A DNA stretch of 64,000 nucleotides from Actinomadura sp. NBRC 104425 (GTDB lineage Bacteria > Actinomycetota > Actinomycetes > Streptosporangiales > Streptosporangiaceae): assembly GCF_030269545.1 (NCBI RefSeq), contig NZ_BSTN01000004.1, positions 310,001 to 374,000 of the forward strand, written 5' to 3'. A program made the translations under genes and the position numbers. The first letter of the stretch is position 1; the number at the start of each line of letters is the position of its first letter. The notes under the pieces are model-generated. The model saw nothing but the letters and a program-made list of their open reading frames with translations, was not told the origin of the DNA and did no database searches. Shown here piece after piece: positions 25,437 to 47,082 of this stretch.

Positions 25437-26882
25437 GTGACCAGCTGTCCGTCCCGCCGGCGTCGCCTGCTCGTGCTGGCGACCTGCTGCATGAGCCTGT
25501 TCATCGTCAGCCTCGACAACACCGTCCTGCAGATCGCCCTGCCGTCCCTCCAGCGGGAGCTGGAGGCGTCGCTGTCGGGCCTGCAGTGGACGATCGACGC
25601 CTACACCCTGGTGCTGGCCTCGCTGCTGATGCTCGCCGGGTCGATGGCCGACCGGTTCGGGCGGCGGCGCGTGTTCATGATGGGACTGGTCGCCTTCACC
25701 GCGGGCTCGGCGCTGTGCTCGCTGGCCGCGAGCCTGCGGATGCTGGTGGTCTTCCGGATGGTGCAGGCCGTCGGCGGCTCGATGCTCAACCCGGTGGCCA
25801 TGTCGATCATCACCCACACCTTCACCGACCGCCGTGAACGCGCCCGCGCCATCGGAGTCTGGGGATCGGTGGTGGGCCTGTCGATGGCGGTGGGCCCCCT
25901 GGTCGGTGGGCTGCTTGTGGAGGGCGCGGGCTGGCGTTCGATCTTCTGGCTCAACGTGCCCGTCGGCCTGACCGCCCTGCTGCTGACCTGGGCGCTGGTC
26001 CCCGAGTCGCGCGCCGACACGGCCCGCCGCGCCGACCCGGTCGGCCAGATCCTGGTCATGGCGCTGCTGGCGGTCCTCACCTACACGATCATCCAGGCCC
26101 CCGAGCACGGCTGGGCCTCCCTCACCACCGTGCTGCCGGCGTGCCTGGTCCTGGCCTTGGCCGCGGCGGTGATCGGCTACGAGCTGCGGCGCGAGGAACC
26201 GCTGATCGAGGTGCGGTTCTTCCGCTCGCCGCTCTTCAGCGGCGCCTGCGTCAACGCGGTCGCCGCCTTCGCCACCCTGGGCGGTTTCCTCTTCCTGACC
26301 ACCCTGTACCTGCAGAACGTGCGGTCCCTCAACGCCCTGCACGCCGGACTGTGGCTGCTGCCCATGGCCGTCATGACCTTCCTGTGCGCCCCGCTGTCGG
26401 GCCACCTGGTCGCCCGGAGGGGGCCTCGGCTGCCGATGGTGGCCGCGGGCTGCGCGATCGCCGCCAGCGGCACGCTGTTCGCCGCGTTCGACGGGCAGAC
26501 CCGCACGTGGACGCTGCTGGTGGGGTGCGCGGTGTTCGGGATCGGCTTCGGGCTCGTCAACGCCCCCATCACCAACACCGCGGTCTCCGGCATGCCCCTG
26601 GCCCAGGCCGGTGTCGCCTCCTCCCTGGCCTCCACCTGCCGGCAGACCGGAAGCGCCCTGGGCGTCGCGGTGATCGGAGCCGTCCTGGCCTCCCGCATCG
26701 ATCCCGGCGCCTACGCCGACACCTTCACCGCGGCCGCCCGTCCGGCCTGGTGGGTCATCGCCGGATGCGGCCTGGCCGTCCTCACCGTCGGATGGTTCAC
26801 CGCCTCCGGCCGCACCCCGCCGCGCCCCGCCCCTGACGCCGCCGCGTCCCCGGCGCCGGTGACGCCGCTGTCCTCGTCGTGA
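25437..26882 (+). CDS. MFS drug-efflux transporter (DHA2, 14-TM)
   Basis: This 481-residue inner-membrane proton antiporter carries signature motifs MADRFGRRRVF between TM2 and TM3 (motif A), a SLDNTVLQIALPSL TM1 (motif D1 of 14-TM drug transporters), and WGSVVGLSMAVGPLVGGLL (motif C). GTG 25437 is the first start giving a short basic cytoplasmic N-terminus (TSCPSRRRRLLVLATCC); no strong Shine-Dalgarno is seen, so ATG 25490 is possible. Regulated by the divergent LysR protein, by inference. Confidence 0.9.
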   Translation: MTSCPSRRRRLLVLATCCMSLFIVSLDNTVLQIALPSLQRELEASLSGLQWTIDAYTLVLASLLMLAGSMADRFGRRRVFMMGLVAFTAGSALCSLAASLRMLVVFRMVQAVGGSMLNPVAMSIITHTFTDRRERARAIGVWGSVVGLSMAVGPLVGGLLVEGAGWRSIFWLNVPVGLTALLLTWALVPESRADTARRADPVGQILVMALLAVLTYTIIQAPEHGWASLTTVLPACLVLALAAAVIGYELRREEPLIEVRFFRSPLFSGACVNAVAAFATLGGFLFLTTLYLQNVRSLNALHAGLWLLPMAVMTFLCAPLSGHLVARRGPRLPMVAAGCAIAASGTLFAAFDGQTRTWTLLVGCAVFGIGFGLVNAPITNTAVSGMPLAQAGVASSLASTCRQTGSALGVAVIGAVLASRIDPGAYADTFTAAARPAWWVIAGCGLAVLTVGWFTASGRTPPRPAPDAAASPAPVTPLSSS

Positions 26883-26890
26883 CCGCGTGC

Positions 26891-26924
26891 GGGGGCGCCT
26901 TCACGCCTGGAGGGTGGCGCCCCC
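26891..26924. terminator. Terminator hairpin between convergent MFS and dhbA genes
   Basis: GGGGGCGCC (26891-26899) pairs perfectly with GGCGCCCCC (26916-26924) around a 16-base loop. The right arm overlaps the last codons of dhbA. Confidence 0.6.
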
Positions 26925-27692
26925 GTCGACGAGCAGGTTCTGCATGGTGATGTGCCGTGCCCGGTCGGAGGCCAGGAAGACGACGGCGTCGGCGATGTCG
27001 GCCGGGTCGGCGATGCGGCCGAGGGGGATGCCGACGCGGAACCGCTCCGGATCCCCGGCGATCACCCGCGCGGCGTCGTCGTCGGACGTCCACAGCAGGC
27101 GCTGCATCGCCGTGTCGGTCGAGCCGGGGGACACCACGTTGCAGCGGATGCCGCTGCCGGCCAGTTCCAGCCCCAGGCAGCGGGCCAGCATGGTCGCGGC
27201 GGCCTTGGAGGCGGCGTAGGCGGCCATGCCCATGCGGGGCACCGAGGCGGCGTTGGACCCGACGACGACCAGCGTGCCGTCCCGGCGCGGCACCATCCTG
27301 CGGGCGATCTCGCGGAGAACGGTGAACACGCCGGTGGCGTTGACCGCGAAGGTGGCGGCCCAGTCCTCGTCGGTCGTGTCGCACACCGACGCGGGCCGCA
27401 GGACGCCGGCGGCCGACACCCCGATGCCGATCGGGCCGAGCGTGCGCTCCACGTCGTCGACGACGCGCGCGACGGCCGCGCAGTCCGCGACGTCGGCGGT
27501 GAAAGGCGTCACACGTTCGGGGAACCTGTCGGCCGCCTTCCGCGCCCCCGGGCCGTCGAGATCGACCGCGGCGACCGCGGCCCCCGCGCGGACCAGCGCC
27601 TCGACCACCGCCGCGCCGATCCCGCCGCCGGCCCCGGTCACCAGCGCGACCTTCCCCGCGATGCCCGCTTCCGCGCCTCCGGTCGTGGCCAT
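26901..27692 (-). CDS. dhbA: 2,3-dihydro-2,3-dihydroxybenzoate dehydrogenase
   Basis: This 263-residue short-chain dehydrogenase oxidises 2,3-dihydro-DHB to 2,3-dihydroxybenzoate with NAD+, the last step of catechol formation. It shows the nucleotide motif TGAGGGIG, the Asp for NAD preference (AVDLDG), an NATG segment and the YAASK catalytic pair with an upstream Ser. ATG 27692 is chosen because GGAAGAGG lies nine bases before it; GTG 27701 is too close to that site. It is divergent from dhbC across two iron boxes. Identity as EntA/DhbA rather than another SDR rests on the cluster. Confidence 0.88.
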   Translation of the reverse strand: MATTGGAEAGIAGKVALVTGAGGGIGAAVVEALVRAGAAVAAVDLDGPGARKAADRFPERVTPFTADVADCAAVARVVDDVERTLGPIGIGVSAAGVLRPASVCDTTDEDWAATFAVNATGVFTVLREIARRMVPRRDGTLVVVGSNAASVPRMGMAAYAASKAAATMLARCLGLELAGSGIRCNVVSPGSTDTAMQRLLWTSDDDAARVIAGDPERFRVGIPLGRIADPADIADAVVFLASDRARHITMQNLLVDGGATLQA

Positions 27693-27717
27693 CCGATGCA
27701 CCCTCTTCCGCTCCGCC

Positions 27718-27736
27718 TTAGGTGAGGCTAACCTTT
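27718..27736. promoter_or_regulatory. Iron box 1 (IdeR/DmdR-type)
   Basis: TTAGGTGAGGCTAACCTTT matches the 19-bp iron-box consensus (TTAGGTTAGGCTCACCTAA type), with decay only at the 3' end. It lies 26 bp upstream of dhbA, so it probably represses the minus-strand promoter when iron is plentiful. Confidence 0.9.
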
Positions 27737-27750
27737 CACAAAGTTCGCGC

Positions 27751-27769
27751 TTAGGTTAGCCTCACCTAA
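27751..27769. promoter_or_regulatory. Iron box 2 (IdeR/DmdR-type)
   Basis: TTAGGTTAGCCTCACCTAA is a near-perfect iron box 124 bp before dhbC and 14 bp from box 1. It is expected to bind Fe(II)-loaded DtxR-family repressor and control the long plus-strand siderophore operon. Confidence 0.93.
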
Positions 27770-27893
27770 GTCACCCCGGAAGTGGTGATGGCGACCGACC
27801 TCGGCGTCCCAGAGGGCGGCACGCCGAAGTCACGGCGGCGATACGGGCACCGTGCGGCGGTCGCCGAACCTCAGCGAAAGGGGAAACCTCGAC

Positions 27894-29113
27894 GTGTCCT
27901 CACCTGTGCTGGACCGGCCACGGCCCGCGCATCGGGCGGCGGACCTGCTCGCCGCGTACCTGCCGGGCTCGTTCTACTTCTCATCGCCGCGCGGTTCGCT
28001 GCTCGCCGACGGCGTCCACTCCTTCGTCCGGGGGGCCGGGCACGGGTCCCACGCCCGCGCCGCGGCCGAAGCCCTCGACGCGGCGGCGGGCGTGCTGGCG
28101 GAGCCCCTGGTGGTCGGCGCCATCGGGTTCCGTCCCGACGCGGCGAGCAGCCTGGTCGTCCCGGCCGTGGTGCGCCGCGCCGGCGCGCCGGAGGCTCCGC
28201 TTGCGGGAGCCGCGCCGACGGCCGCCGGCCCGGCCTCGTGGACGGTCACGCCGCGGCCGGCCCCGGACGCGTACGCCGACGGAGTCCGCCGGGCCCTGCA
28301 GCTGATCGGCGGCGGCGACCTCGACAAGGTCGTGCTCGCACGCTGCCTGGAGCTGACGGCGGACGCCCCCGTCCCCGTGCCGGCCCTGCTCGCCCGCCTG
28401 GTGCGGGCCGATCCCGCGACCCACGCCTTCGCGGTCGACGTCACCGCCCCGGGCGACCCGGCCACCCGCACGCTGGTCGGCGCGAGCCCCGAACTGCTCG
28501 TCGCGCGGCACGGCGACCGGGTGGTGGCCAACCCGCTCGCCGGATCGCGGCCGCGCGCCGGCGACCAGGCGCTGGACCGCGAACGCGTGGCGGAGCTGAC
28601 GGCCTCCGAGAAGGACCGCGACGAGCACGCCCACGTGGTGTCCCAGGTCGCCGAGGTGCTCGGCCGGTTCTGCGGCGAACTGCACGTGCCCGCCGACCCC
28701 GAGGTGATCGGCACCCCGACGATGTGGCACCTGTCGAGCCGCATCACCGGGCGCCTGGCGGACCCGGCCGACCCCGGGTCGTCGGCGCTGGCGCTGGCCG
28801 AGGCGCTGCACCCCACGCCCGCGGTGTGCGGGGTGCCCACCGCGCGGGCGCGCGACACCATCGCGGCCCTGGAGCCGGAGGACCGCGGCTACTACGCCGG
28901 GCTCGTCGGCTGGACCGGTCTCGGCGGCGACGGGGAGTGGGTCGTCACCATCCGCAGCGCCGAGGTGTGCGACCGGGCCGTCCGGCTGTTCGCCGGCGCC
29001 GGGATCGTCGCCGGTTCGGACCCGGAGGCCGAGCTGGCCGAGACCACCGCCAAGTTCGCCACCATGCTGCGCGCCCTCGGGGTGCGCGACGCGGCCACCG
29101 TGGAGGGCTCCGC

Positions 29114-29117
<4 letters not shown>
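27894..29117 (+). CDS. dhbC: Isochorismate synthase
   Basis: This 407-residue enzyme converts chorismate to isochorismate, the first committed step. It belongs to the chorismate-binding family: [11 protein letters not shown] with the general-base Lys, [30 protein letters not shown] (Glu/Asp Mg site), [20 protein letters not shown] and [13 protein letters not shown] 27894 follows AAAGGGG; the N-terminus is slightly short, which is common for DhbC. It is first in the iron-box operon, and its stop overlaps the dhbE start by 4 nt. Confidence 0.93.
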
Positions 29118-30766
<1,649 letters not shown>

Positions 30767-30773
30767 AGTCCTG

Positions 30774-31442
30774 GTGTCACTGCCGAGCATTCAGCCCTAC
30801 CGGCCGCCCACCGCGGACGAGATCCCGGCCGGCCGGGTGGACTGGCGGCCCGACCCGGCCCGGGCGGCGCTGCTGGTCCACGACATGCAGCGCTACTTCC
30901 TGGCCCCGTTCGCGGGCGCCCCGGTGCCCGAGGTGACCGTTAACATCGGCAGGCTGCTCGCGGCGGCCCGCGAGCAGCAGATGCCGGTGTTCTACACCGC
31001 CCAGCCGGCGCGCCAGGAACCCGCCGATCGGGGCCTGCTCACCGAGTTCTGGGGCGCCGGCATCGGCGCGGTCATCGACGCCGACCCGCGGGCCGCCGAC
31101 ATCGTCCCCGAGCTGGCCCCCGAGCCGGGCGACCGCGTCCTGGTCAAATGGCGCTACAGCGCCTTCCAGCGCAGCACGTTCGCCGAGGAGCTGGCCGCGC
31201 GGGGATGCGACCAGCTGCTCGTCACCGGCGTCTACGCGCACATCGGCTGCCAGGCCACGGCCGTCGAGGCGTTCATGCGCGACATCCGCCCGTTCCTGGT
31301 GGCCGACGCGGTCGCCGACTTCTCCCGCCAACGGCACGACCAGGCCTGCGAGTACGTCGCGCAGCGCTGCGGCGCCGTGCTCACCACCGCCGACGCCGTG
31401 ACCGCGCTCACGGCGTCCGCACCGATCGGAGGTACCCGATGA
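30774..31442 (+). CDS. dhbB: Isochorismatase (without fused carrier domain)
   Basis: This 222-residue hydrolase splits isochorismate to 2,3-dihydro-DHB and pyruvate. Active-site features: VHDMQRYFLAPF (Asp), LVKWRYSAFQRSTF (Lys), LLVTGVYAHIGCQATAVEAFMRD. EntB and many DhbB proteins carry a C-terminal aryl carrier domain; here the protein ends after the hydrolase and the carrier is a separate gene overlapping its stop (ATGA). Confidence 0.93.
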   Translation: MSLPSIQPYRPPTADEIPAGRVDWRPDPARAALLVHDMQRYFLAPFAGAPVPEVTVNIGRLLAAAREQQMPVFYTAQPARQEPADRGLLTEFWGAGIGAVIDADPRAADIVPELAPEPGDRVLVKWRYSAFQRSTFAEELAARGCDQLLVTGVYAHIGCQATAVEAFMRDIRPFLVADAVADFSRQRHDQACEYVAQRCGAVLTTADAVTALTASAPIGGTR

Positions 31443-31678
31443 GCGGCACGCCCGCCCTGTCCGCCGACCGCGTCCGGGCCGACGTCGCCGCCCTGCTCGG
31501 CTGCGCCCCGGAGGAGATCGCCCCCGACGAGAACCTGTTCGACCGCGGGCTCGACTCCGTCCGGATCATGACGCTGGTCGAGCGGTGGCGCGCGGCCGGC
31601 GCCACCCACCTGGAGGTGCCCGACCTGGCCGAGCGGCCCGAGCTGGCGCACTGGACGGCCCTGCTGGAGGGCGCGTGA
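31439..31678 (+). CDS. Stand-alone aryl carrier protein
   Basis: This 79-residue carrier domain has the phosphopantetheine Ser in FDRGLDSVRIM and a four-helix pattern. It receives DHB from DhbE and presents it to the first condensation domain of the NRPS. It corresponds to the C-terminal domain of EntB split into its own gene. ATG 31439 overlaps dhbB, and the stop overlaps the next gene by 4 nt. Activation needs a PPTase not encoded in this window. Confidence 0.9.
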   Translation: MSGTPALSADRVRADVAALLGCAPEEIAPDENLFDRGLDSVRIMTLVERWRAAGATHLEVPDLAERPELAHWTALLEGA

Positions 31679-32547
31679 GCAGGATCGTCTCCCGAGACCG
31701 CCACCTGTCCCGAGACCGCCACCTGGAGCGGATCGCGCAGGTCCGGGCCGGAACACGGGCCGAAAAGGTGCCCTACCCGATCCGCATCCGCCGGACCGAG
31801 GTGGTGCGCACCGCGATGGTCGGTGCGGGCCTGATCCGGGTGACGCTCGGCGGCCCCGGAACGGCGGGGTTCGAGTCCCACGCCCCCGACGAGCACGTCA
31901 AGATCGTCTTCCCCGACCCGGACGGGACGCTGCGCCTGCCCGAACCGGACGGGCTGATGCTGCGGTGGCCGAGGCCGTCCCCCACCACCAGGGAGTACAC
32001 GGTGCGCAGCTACGACGCGCAGACCGGTGAGCTGGCCATCGACATCGCCCTGCACGACGGCGGCCTGGCCTCGGACTGGGCCCGGTCCGCCGAGCCCGGC
32101 GACCCGGTGCACGTCGCGGGCCCGCCCGGCGGGCTGATCGTGCCGCACGCCTACGACCGGTACCTGCTCGCGGGCGACATCACCGCGCTCCCCGCGATCG
32201 CGCGGCGCCTGGAGGAACTGCCCCGCACCGCGGCCGGCTGGGCGTTCATCGAGGTCGCCGACGCCGCGGAGGAGATCGAGCTGTCGGCGCCCGAGGACGT
32301 CCAGGTGCGCTGGCTGCACCGCGGCGACCGGCCGCCCGGAACCGGCGACCTGCTGGAACGCGCCGTCCGCTCGGTCGCCGTCCCGGACGGGCAGCGCGTC
32401 TACGTGTGGATCGCCGGCGAGGCCGGAACGCTCAAACCGCTGCGCCGCTGGGTGCGCGACGAACTGCGCCTCGACAAAGGCGACTACGACATCACCGGCT
32501 ACTGGAAACGCGGCGTCGCCGACTACGACGACGACCACGAGCACTGA
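31675..32547 (+). CDS. Siderophore-interacting protein (FAD ferric-siderophore reductase)
   Basis: This 290-residue cytoplasmic flavoprotein of the ViuB/SIP family releases iron from the imported chelate. It shows an FAD-binding barrel with TREYTVRSYD (RxYTxR), HVAGPPGGLIVP, then the SIP domain (YLLAGDITALPAIARRLEEL, VWIAGEAGTLKPLRRWVRDEL, GYWKRG). GTG 31675 overlaps the carrier stop. N-terminal tandem SRDRHL repeats look like a small duplication. 34 bp separate it from the lipoprotein gene. Confidence 0.93.
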   Translation: MSRIVSRDRHLSRDRHLERIAQVRAGTRAEKVPYPIRIRRTEVVRTAMVGAGLIRVTLGGPGTAGFESHAPDEHVKIVFPDPDGTLRLPEPDGLMLRWPRPSPTTREYTVRSYDAQTGELAIDIALHDGGLASDWARSAEPGDPVHVAGPPGGLIVPHAYDRYLLAGDITALPAIARRLEELPRTAAGWAFIEVADAAEEIELSAPEDVQVRWLHRGDRPPGTGDLLERAVRSVAVPDGQRVYVWIAGEAGTLKPLRRWVRDELRLDKGDYDITGYWKRGVADYDDDHEH

Positions 32548-32581
32548 ACCCGTCCCCCAACCCCCATTCCCCGAGGAACAC

Positions 32582-33583
32582 ATGTTTACTGGTCGAACGG
32601 TACGTCGCTGCGCAGCCCTGCTGCTCGCACTCGCCCTGACGGCGACCGGCTGCGGGTCGAGCGGCGACGACGGCACTGCGGCGGCCGAAGGCGGCACCAG
32701 GGTGTTCAAGGCCGACAACGGCAGCATCACCATCCCGGCCAAGCCGCAGCGGGTCGTCGCCACCGGCTACGCCGTGCCGCCCCTGATCGAGGCCGGCGCG
32801 CCGCTGGTCGGCATCTCGACCTGGAAGCGCGGCGTGCCGATGATGGACGCCCAGACCAAGGCCACCTATGACCGGCTGCCCAAGGTCGCCGGGGAGCAGG
32901 CGGCCGAGACCAACTACGAGGCGATCGCCAAGGCCAAGCCCGACCTCATCGTCATCGGCGTGCCGGCACCGGTGCTCGGCGACATCGACGTCAACCGCCT
33001 GAAGTCCATCGCGCCCGTCGTGGCGATCGGCCCGACCGTCCCGCGCGCGTGGCGCGAACTGTCGCGCCGCCAGGCCGACGCGGCCGGGGTGCTGCAGAAG
33101 TACGACGCCACCAAAACGCAGTACGAGGCCAAGGCCGCCCAGCTCGCCGCCAAGTACAAGGACGTCCTGCCGAAGCTGAAGTTCGCCCACGTCGGCGCGT
33201 ACGGCGAGGTCAGCAAGGGCAACTTCCAGCGCGAGTTCGACGGGTCCTGGGGCACCAACGTCGCCAACGACATCGGCGCCAAGTACTACGGCCAGGTCAA
33301 GCAGAAGGGAACCGGCTCGCGCAGCGTGAGCGAGTACCCCTCGATCGAGGAGCTGCCCAGCGCCTTCGCCGAGGCCGACGCCATCACCTACTCGGTCAAC
33401 ACCGACGGCTCGGTGCCCGAGTCCGTCAAGTACGTGCTCGACTCCGACCTGTGGAAGAACCTTCCCGCGGTCAAGGCCGGCCGCACCTACCCGATCCGCT
33501 ACACCGAGGCCGCGACCTACCGGCAGGCCATGATGACCCTGGACGCGATCGACAAGTCGTTCGCGCCGCTGCTGAAGCAGTGA
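32582..33583 (+). CDS. Fe-siderophore ABC transporter binding lipoprotein
   Basis: This 333-residue FecB/FepB-type protein has a lipoprotein signal (RRCAALLLALALTATGC, lipobox TATGC at about residue 24). Two lobes follow (QRVVATGYAVPPLIEAG… KPDLIVIGVPAP) joined by a long helix. It is anchored outside the membrane and captures the ferric catecholate for the permease pair downstream, whose first gene overlaps its stop by 4 nt. Confidence 0.93.
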   Translation: MFTGRTVRRCAALLLALALTATGCGSSGDDGTAAAEGGTRVFKADNGSITIPAKPQRVVATGYAVPPLIEAGAPLVGISTWKRGVPMMDAQTKATYDRLPKVAGEQAAETNYEAIAKAKPDLIVIGVPAPVLGDIDVNRLKSIAPVVAIGPTVPRAWRELSRRQADAAGVLQKYDATKTQYEAKAAQLAAKYKDVLPKLKFAHVGAYGEVSKGNFQREFDGSWGTNVANDIGAKYYGQVKQKGTGSRSVSEYPSIEELPSAFAEADAITYSVNTDGSVPESVKYVLDSDLWKNLPAVKAGRTYPIRYTEAATYRQAMMTLDAIDKSFAPLLKQ

Positions 33584-34611
33584 CGGCCGCGGGCCGCGAG
33601 GCCGGAGTGCGGCGGCCCGAGCGGACGGGCGCGGCGGCCGGGCAGGCCGCCGTGCTCGCCGCGGGCGTGGCGCTGCTCGCCGCCGTCGCCGTGGTCAGCA
33701 TCGGCGTCGGCGCCCACCGGGTCGCGCCCGGCGAGGTGGTGCGCGCCCTGGTCGCCTACGACGGCTCCGCCGACCAGATGATCGTCCGGGACGTCCGCGC
33801 GCCCCGGGCGCTGCTGGCCGTCGGCGTGGGCGCCGCGCTGGCCGTGGCGGGCGTGCTGGTCCAGACGCTGTCGCGCAACCCGCTGGCCGAGCCGGGCATC
33901 CTCGGCGTCACCGCGGGCGCCGGGTTCGCGGTGACCGTGGGGTCGGCGCTCGGGGCGGCCGCCGCCCCCGCCGGCCAGCTCGCGGTCGCCACGGCCGGGG
34001 CGGTGCTGGCCGCCGTGCTGGTGTACGCGGTCGGCCGGTCCTCGCCGCTGCGCCTGGTGCTCACCGGGGTGGCGCTGAGCGCGGTGCTGTCGGGCGTCTC
34101 CCTCGGCATGCGGCTGATGCTGCCCGACGTGTTCGACCAGTACCGGTTCTGGTCGGTCGGGTCGCTCGCGGGCCGGGAACGCGCCCCGCTGGCCCTGCCG
34201 CTGGCGGCGATCGGCATCGCCGTCGTCGGCGCGCTGCTGCTCGGCCGCGCGCTGAACGCCGTCGCGCTCGGCGACAACGTGGCGCACGCGCTCGGCGTGA
34301 GCGTCACGCGGGTCCGGTCCACCGCGCTCGTGCTGATCACGGTCCTGGCGGGGGCGGCGACGGCGGTGGCCGGGCCGATCATGTTCGTCGGGCTGATCGT
34401 GCCGCACGCGGTGCGCCCGCTGGCGCGCGGCTCGGTGCCGTGGCTGACCGTCCACGCCGCGGTCTTCGGCGCGGTCCTGCTGCTGCTCGCCGACATGGGC
34501 TCCCGGGTGCTGCTGCCGACGGGCGAGGTGCCGGTCGCCATCGTGACCGCCTTCATCGGCGGGCCCGTGCTGATCTGGGCGGTCCGGCGGTACGGGGCGG
34601 GGGCGTCGTGA
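33580..34611 (+). CDS. FecCD-family ABC permease 1
   Basis: This 343-residue, about ten-segment membrane protein starts at GTG 33580 (GTGA overlap). Family marks: VRAPRALLAVGVGAALAVAG, QTLSRNPLAEPGILGVTAGA, and the ATPase-contact segment GDNVAHALGVSVTRVR, then GPIMFVGLIVPHAVR. It forms the import channel with the next gene product. Confidence 0.93.
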   Translation: MTAAGREAGVRRPERTGAAAGQAAVLAAGVALLAAVAVVSIGVGAHRVAPGEVVRALVAYDGSADQMIVRDVRAPRALLAVGVGAALAVAGVLVQTLSRNPLAEPGILGVTAGAGFAVTVGSALGAAAAPAGQLAVATAGAVLAAVLVYAVGRSSPLRLVLTGVALSAVLSGVSLGMRLMLPDVFDQYRFWSVGSLAGRERAPLALPLAAIGIAVVGALLLGRALNAVALGDNVAHALGVSVTRVRSTALVLITVLAGAATAVAGPIMFVGLIVPHAVRPLARGSVPWLTVHAAVFGAVLLLLADMGSRVLLPTGEVPVAIVTAFIGGPVLIWAVRRYGAGAS

Positions 34612-35627
34612 GCGTGCTCGTGCTGCGCGCGGGCGGCCGCGCCGTCCACCTCGAACGCCGGACGCTGGTGCTGTCGGCGGCACTGGTGGCGGCGATGCTC
34701 GGCCTGGGCCTGCTCGGCCTGTGCTACGGCGCGGAGTGGGCCACTCCGGGCGAGGTCGCCGCCGCGCTGGCCGGGACGGGCGACGCCGAGGTCGTGATCC
34801 GGGACTGGCGGCTGCCGCGGGTGCTGGCCGCGCTGGTGTTCGGCGCCGCCCTCGGAACGTCCGGGGCGATCTTCCAGAACCTCACCCGCAACCCCATGGG
34901 CAGCCCCGACGTCATCGGCCTGGACGCCGGCGCCTACACCGGCGCGCTGGTGGCGCTGACCGTGCTGTCGGGGACGTCGACGCAGCTGGCGGTGTGCTCG
35001 GTGGTGGGCGGGCTGCTCGTCGCCGCGGTCATCTACCTGCTGTCGATGGACGGCGGGCTGTCCGGGCTGCGCCTGGTCGTCGTCGGCATCGCCGTCAACG
35101 CCGTGGTGACGGCGCTGAACTCCTGGATCGTGCTGCGCGCCGACCTGGAGGTCGCCATCGCCGCGGTGGGGTGGAGCGCCGGGTCGCTCAACGGCGTCGA
35201 CTGGGCCGACCTGACGATCCCGCTGTGGGCCATCGCGGTGCTCCTGGCGCTGATGGCGGCCGGGTCCCACGCCATGCACCAGGCCGCGCTGGGCGACGCC
35301 GTCGCCACCGCCACCGGGGTCGGGCTGCGGCGGCTGCGGCTGCTGATGGTGGTGGCCGGGGTCGGCCTGACCGCGACCGTCACCGCGGTGGCCGGGCCGA
35401 TCGCGTTCATCGCGCTGGCCGCGCCGCAGATCGGGCGCCGGCTGGCCCGGGCCCCCGGGGTGCCGCTGCTGCCCGCCGCGCTGACCGGCGCGGTGCTGCT
35501 GCAGGCCGCCGACCTGGCCGCCCAGGCGCTGCTGGCGCCCGTGTCGCTGCCCGTCGGCGTGGTCACCACCGCGATCGGCGGCTGCTATCTCCTCTGGCTG
35601 CTCACCCAGGAAGTGAGGCGACCATGA
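34608..35627 (+). CDS. FecCD-family ABC permease 2
   Basis: This 339-residue permease overlaps the previous gene by 4 nt. Marks: [74 protein letters not shown] heterodimeric FepD/FepG-like channel is implied. Confidence 0.93.
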   Translation: MSVLVLRAGGRAVHLERRTLVLSAALVAAMLGLGLLGLCYGAEWATPGEVAAALAGTGDAEVVIRDWRLPRVLAALVFGAALGTSGAIFQNLTRNPMGSPDVIGLDAGAYTGALVALTVLSGTSTQLAVCSVVGGLLVAAVIYLLSMDGGLSGLRLVVVGIAVNAVVTALNSWIVLRADLEVAIAAVGWSAGSLNGVDWADLTIPLWAIAVLLALMAAGSHAMHQAALGDAVATATGVGLRRLRLLMVVAGVGLTATVTAVAGPIAFIALAAPQIGRRLARAPGVPLLPAALTGAVLLQAADLAAQALLAPVSLPVGVVTTAIGGCYLLWLLTQEVRRP

Positions 35628-36468
35628 CCGAGCCGAGCGGACGCACCGGGCGGCGCGGCGCCGCCCGGCTGCGCGCCCAGGACCTCACGCTGCGCTACGG
35701 GGACCGCGTCGTCTCCACGCGGCTGAGCATGGACGTCCCGGACGGCGCCTTCACCGCCATCGTCGGCCCCAACGCCTGCGGGAAGTCGACGCTGCTGCGC
35801 GCGTTCGTCCGGCTGCTGCGCCCCGCCGAGGGCAGCGTGCGGTTCGACGACCGCGACGTCGCCTCCTACCGGGGCAAGGCCCTGGCCCGCACGCTCGGAT
35901 TCCTGCCGCAGGACCCGCTGGCCCCCGACGACGTCAAGGTCCGCCAGCTCGTCGCCCGCGGACGCTACCCGCACCAGGGGCCGCTGGCGGTGTGGTCGCA
36001 GCGGGACGAGGACGCGGTCGCCGAGGCGATGCGCACCGCAGGCGTCGCCGACCTCGCCGACCGGCCCGTGGCCGAACTGTCCGGCGGGCAGCGGCAGCGC
36101 GCCTGGATCGCGATGGCGCTCGCCCAGGACACCGAGTACCTGCTGCTGGACGAGCCGACCTCGTTCCTCGACATCACCCACCAGTACCGCCTGCTCGCGC
36201 TGCTCGCGCGGCTGCGGGACGAGGGCCGCACCGTCATCGCGGTGCTGCACGACATCAACCAGGCCTGCCGGTACGCCGACCACATAGTCGCCATGCGCGA
36301 CGGCCGGATCGTCGCCGAGGGCGCCGCGGCCGACATCGTCGACGCCGCGCTGCTGCGCAAGGTCTTCGACCTGCCGTGCGTCGTCGTGCCGGACCCGGTC
36401 ACCGGCACCCCGATGGTCGTCCCGGACCTCACCCACGAGCACCTCTCCACGGCCTCCAGGAGTGTGAG

Positions 36469-36472
<4 letters not shown>
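35624..36472 (+). CDS. Fe-siderophore ABC transporter ATPase
   Basis: This 282-residue FepC-like ATPase has Walker [11 protein letters not shown]-loop [11 protein letters not shown], signature LSGGQRQR, Walker B LLLDEPTS and switch His in LHDINQ. ATG 35624 overlaps the permease stop; its own stop overlaps the TTG start of the NRPS. Confidence 0.95.
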
Positions 36473-47078
<10,606 letters not shown>

Positions 47079-47082
<4 letters not shown>

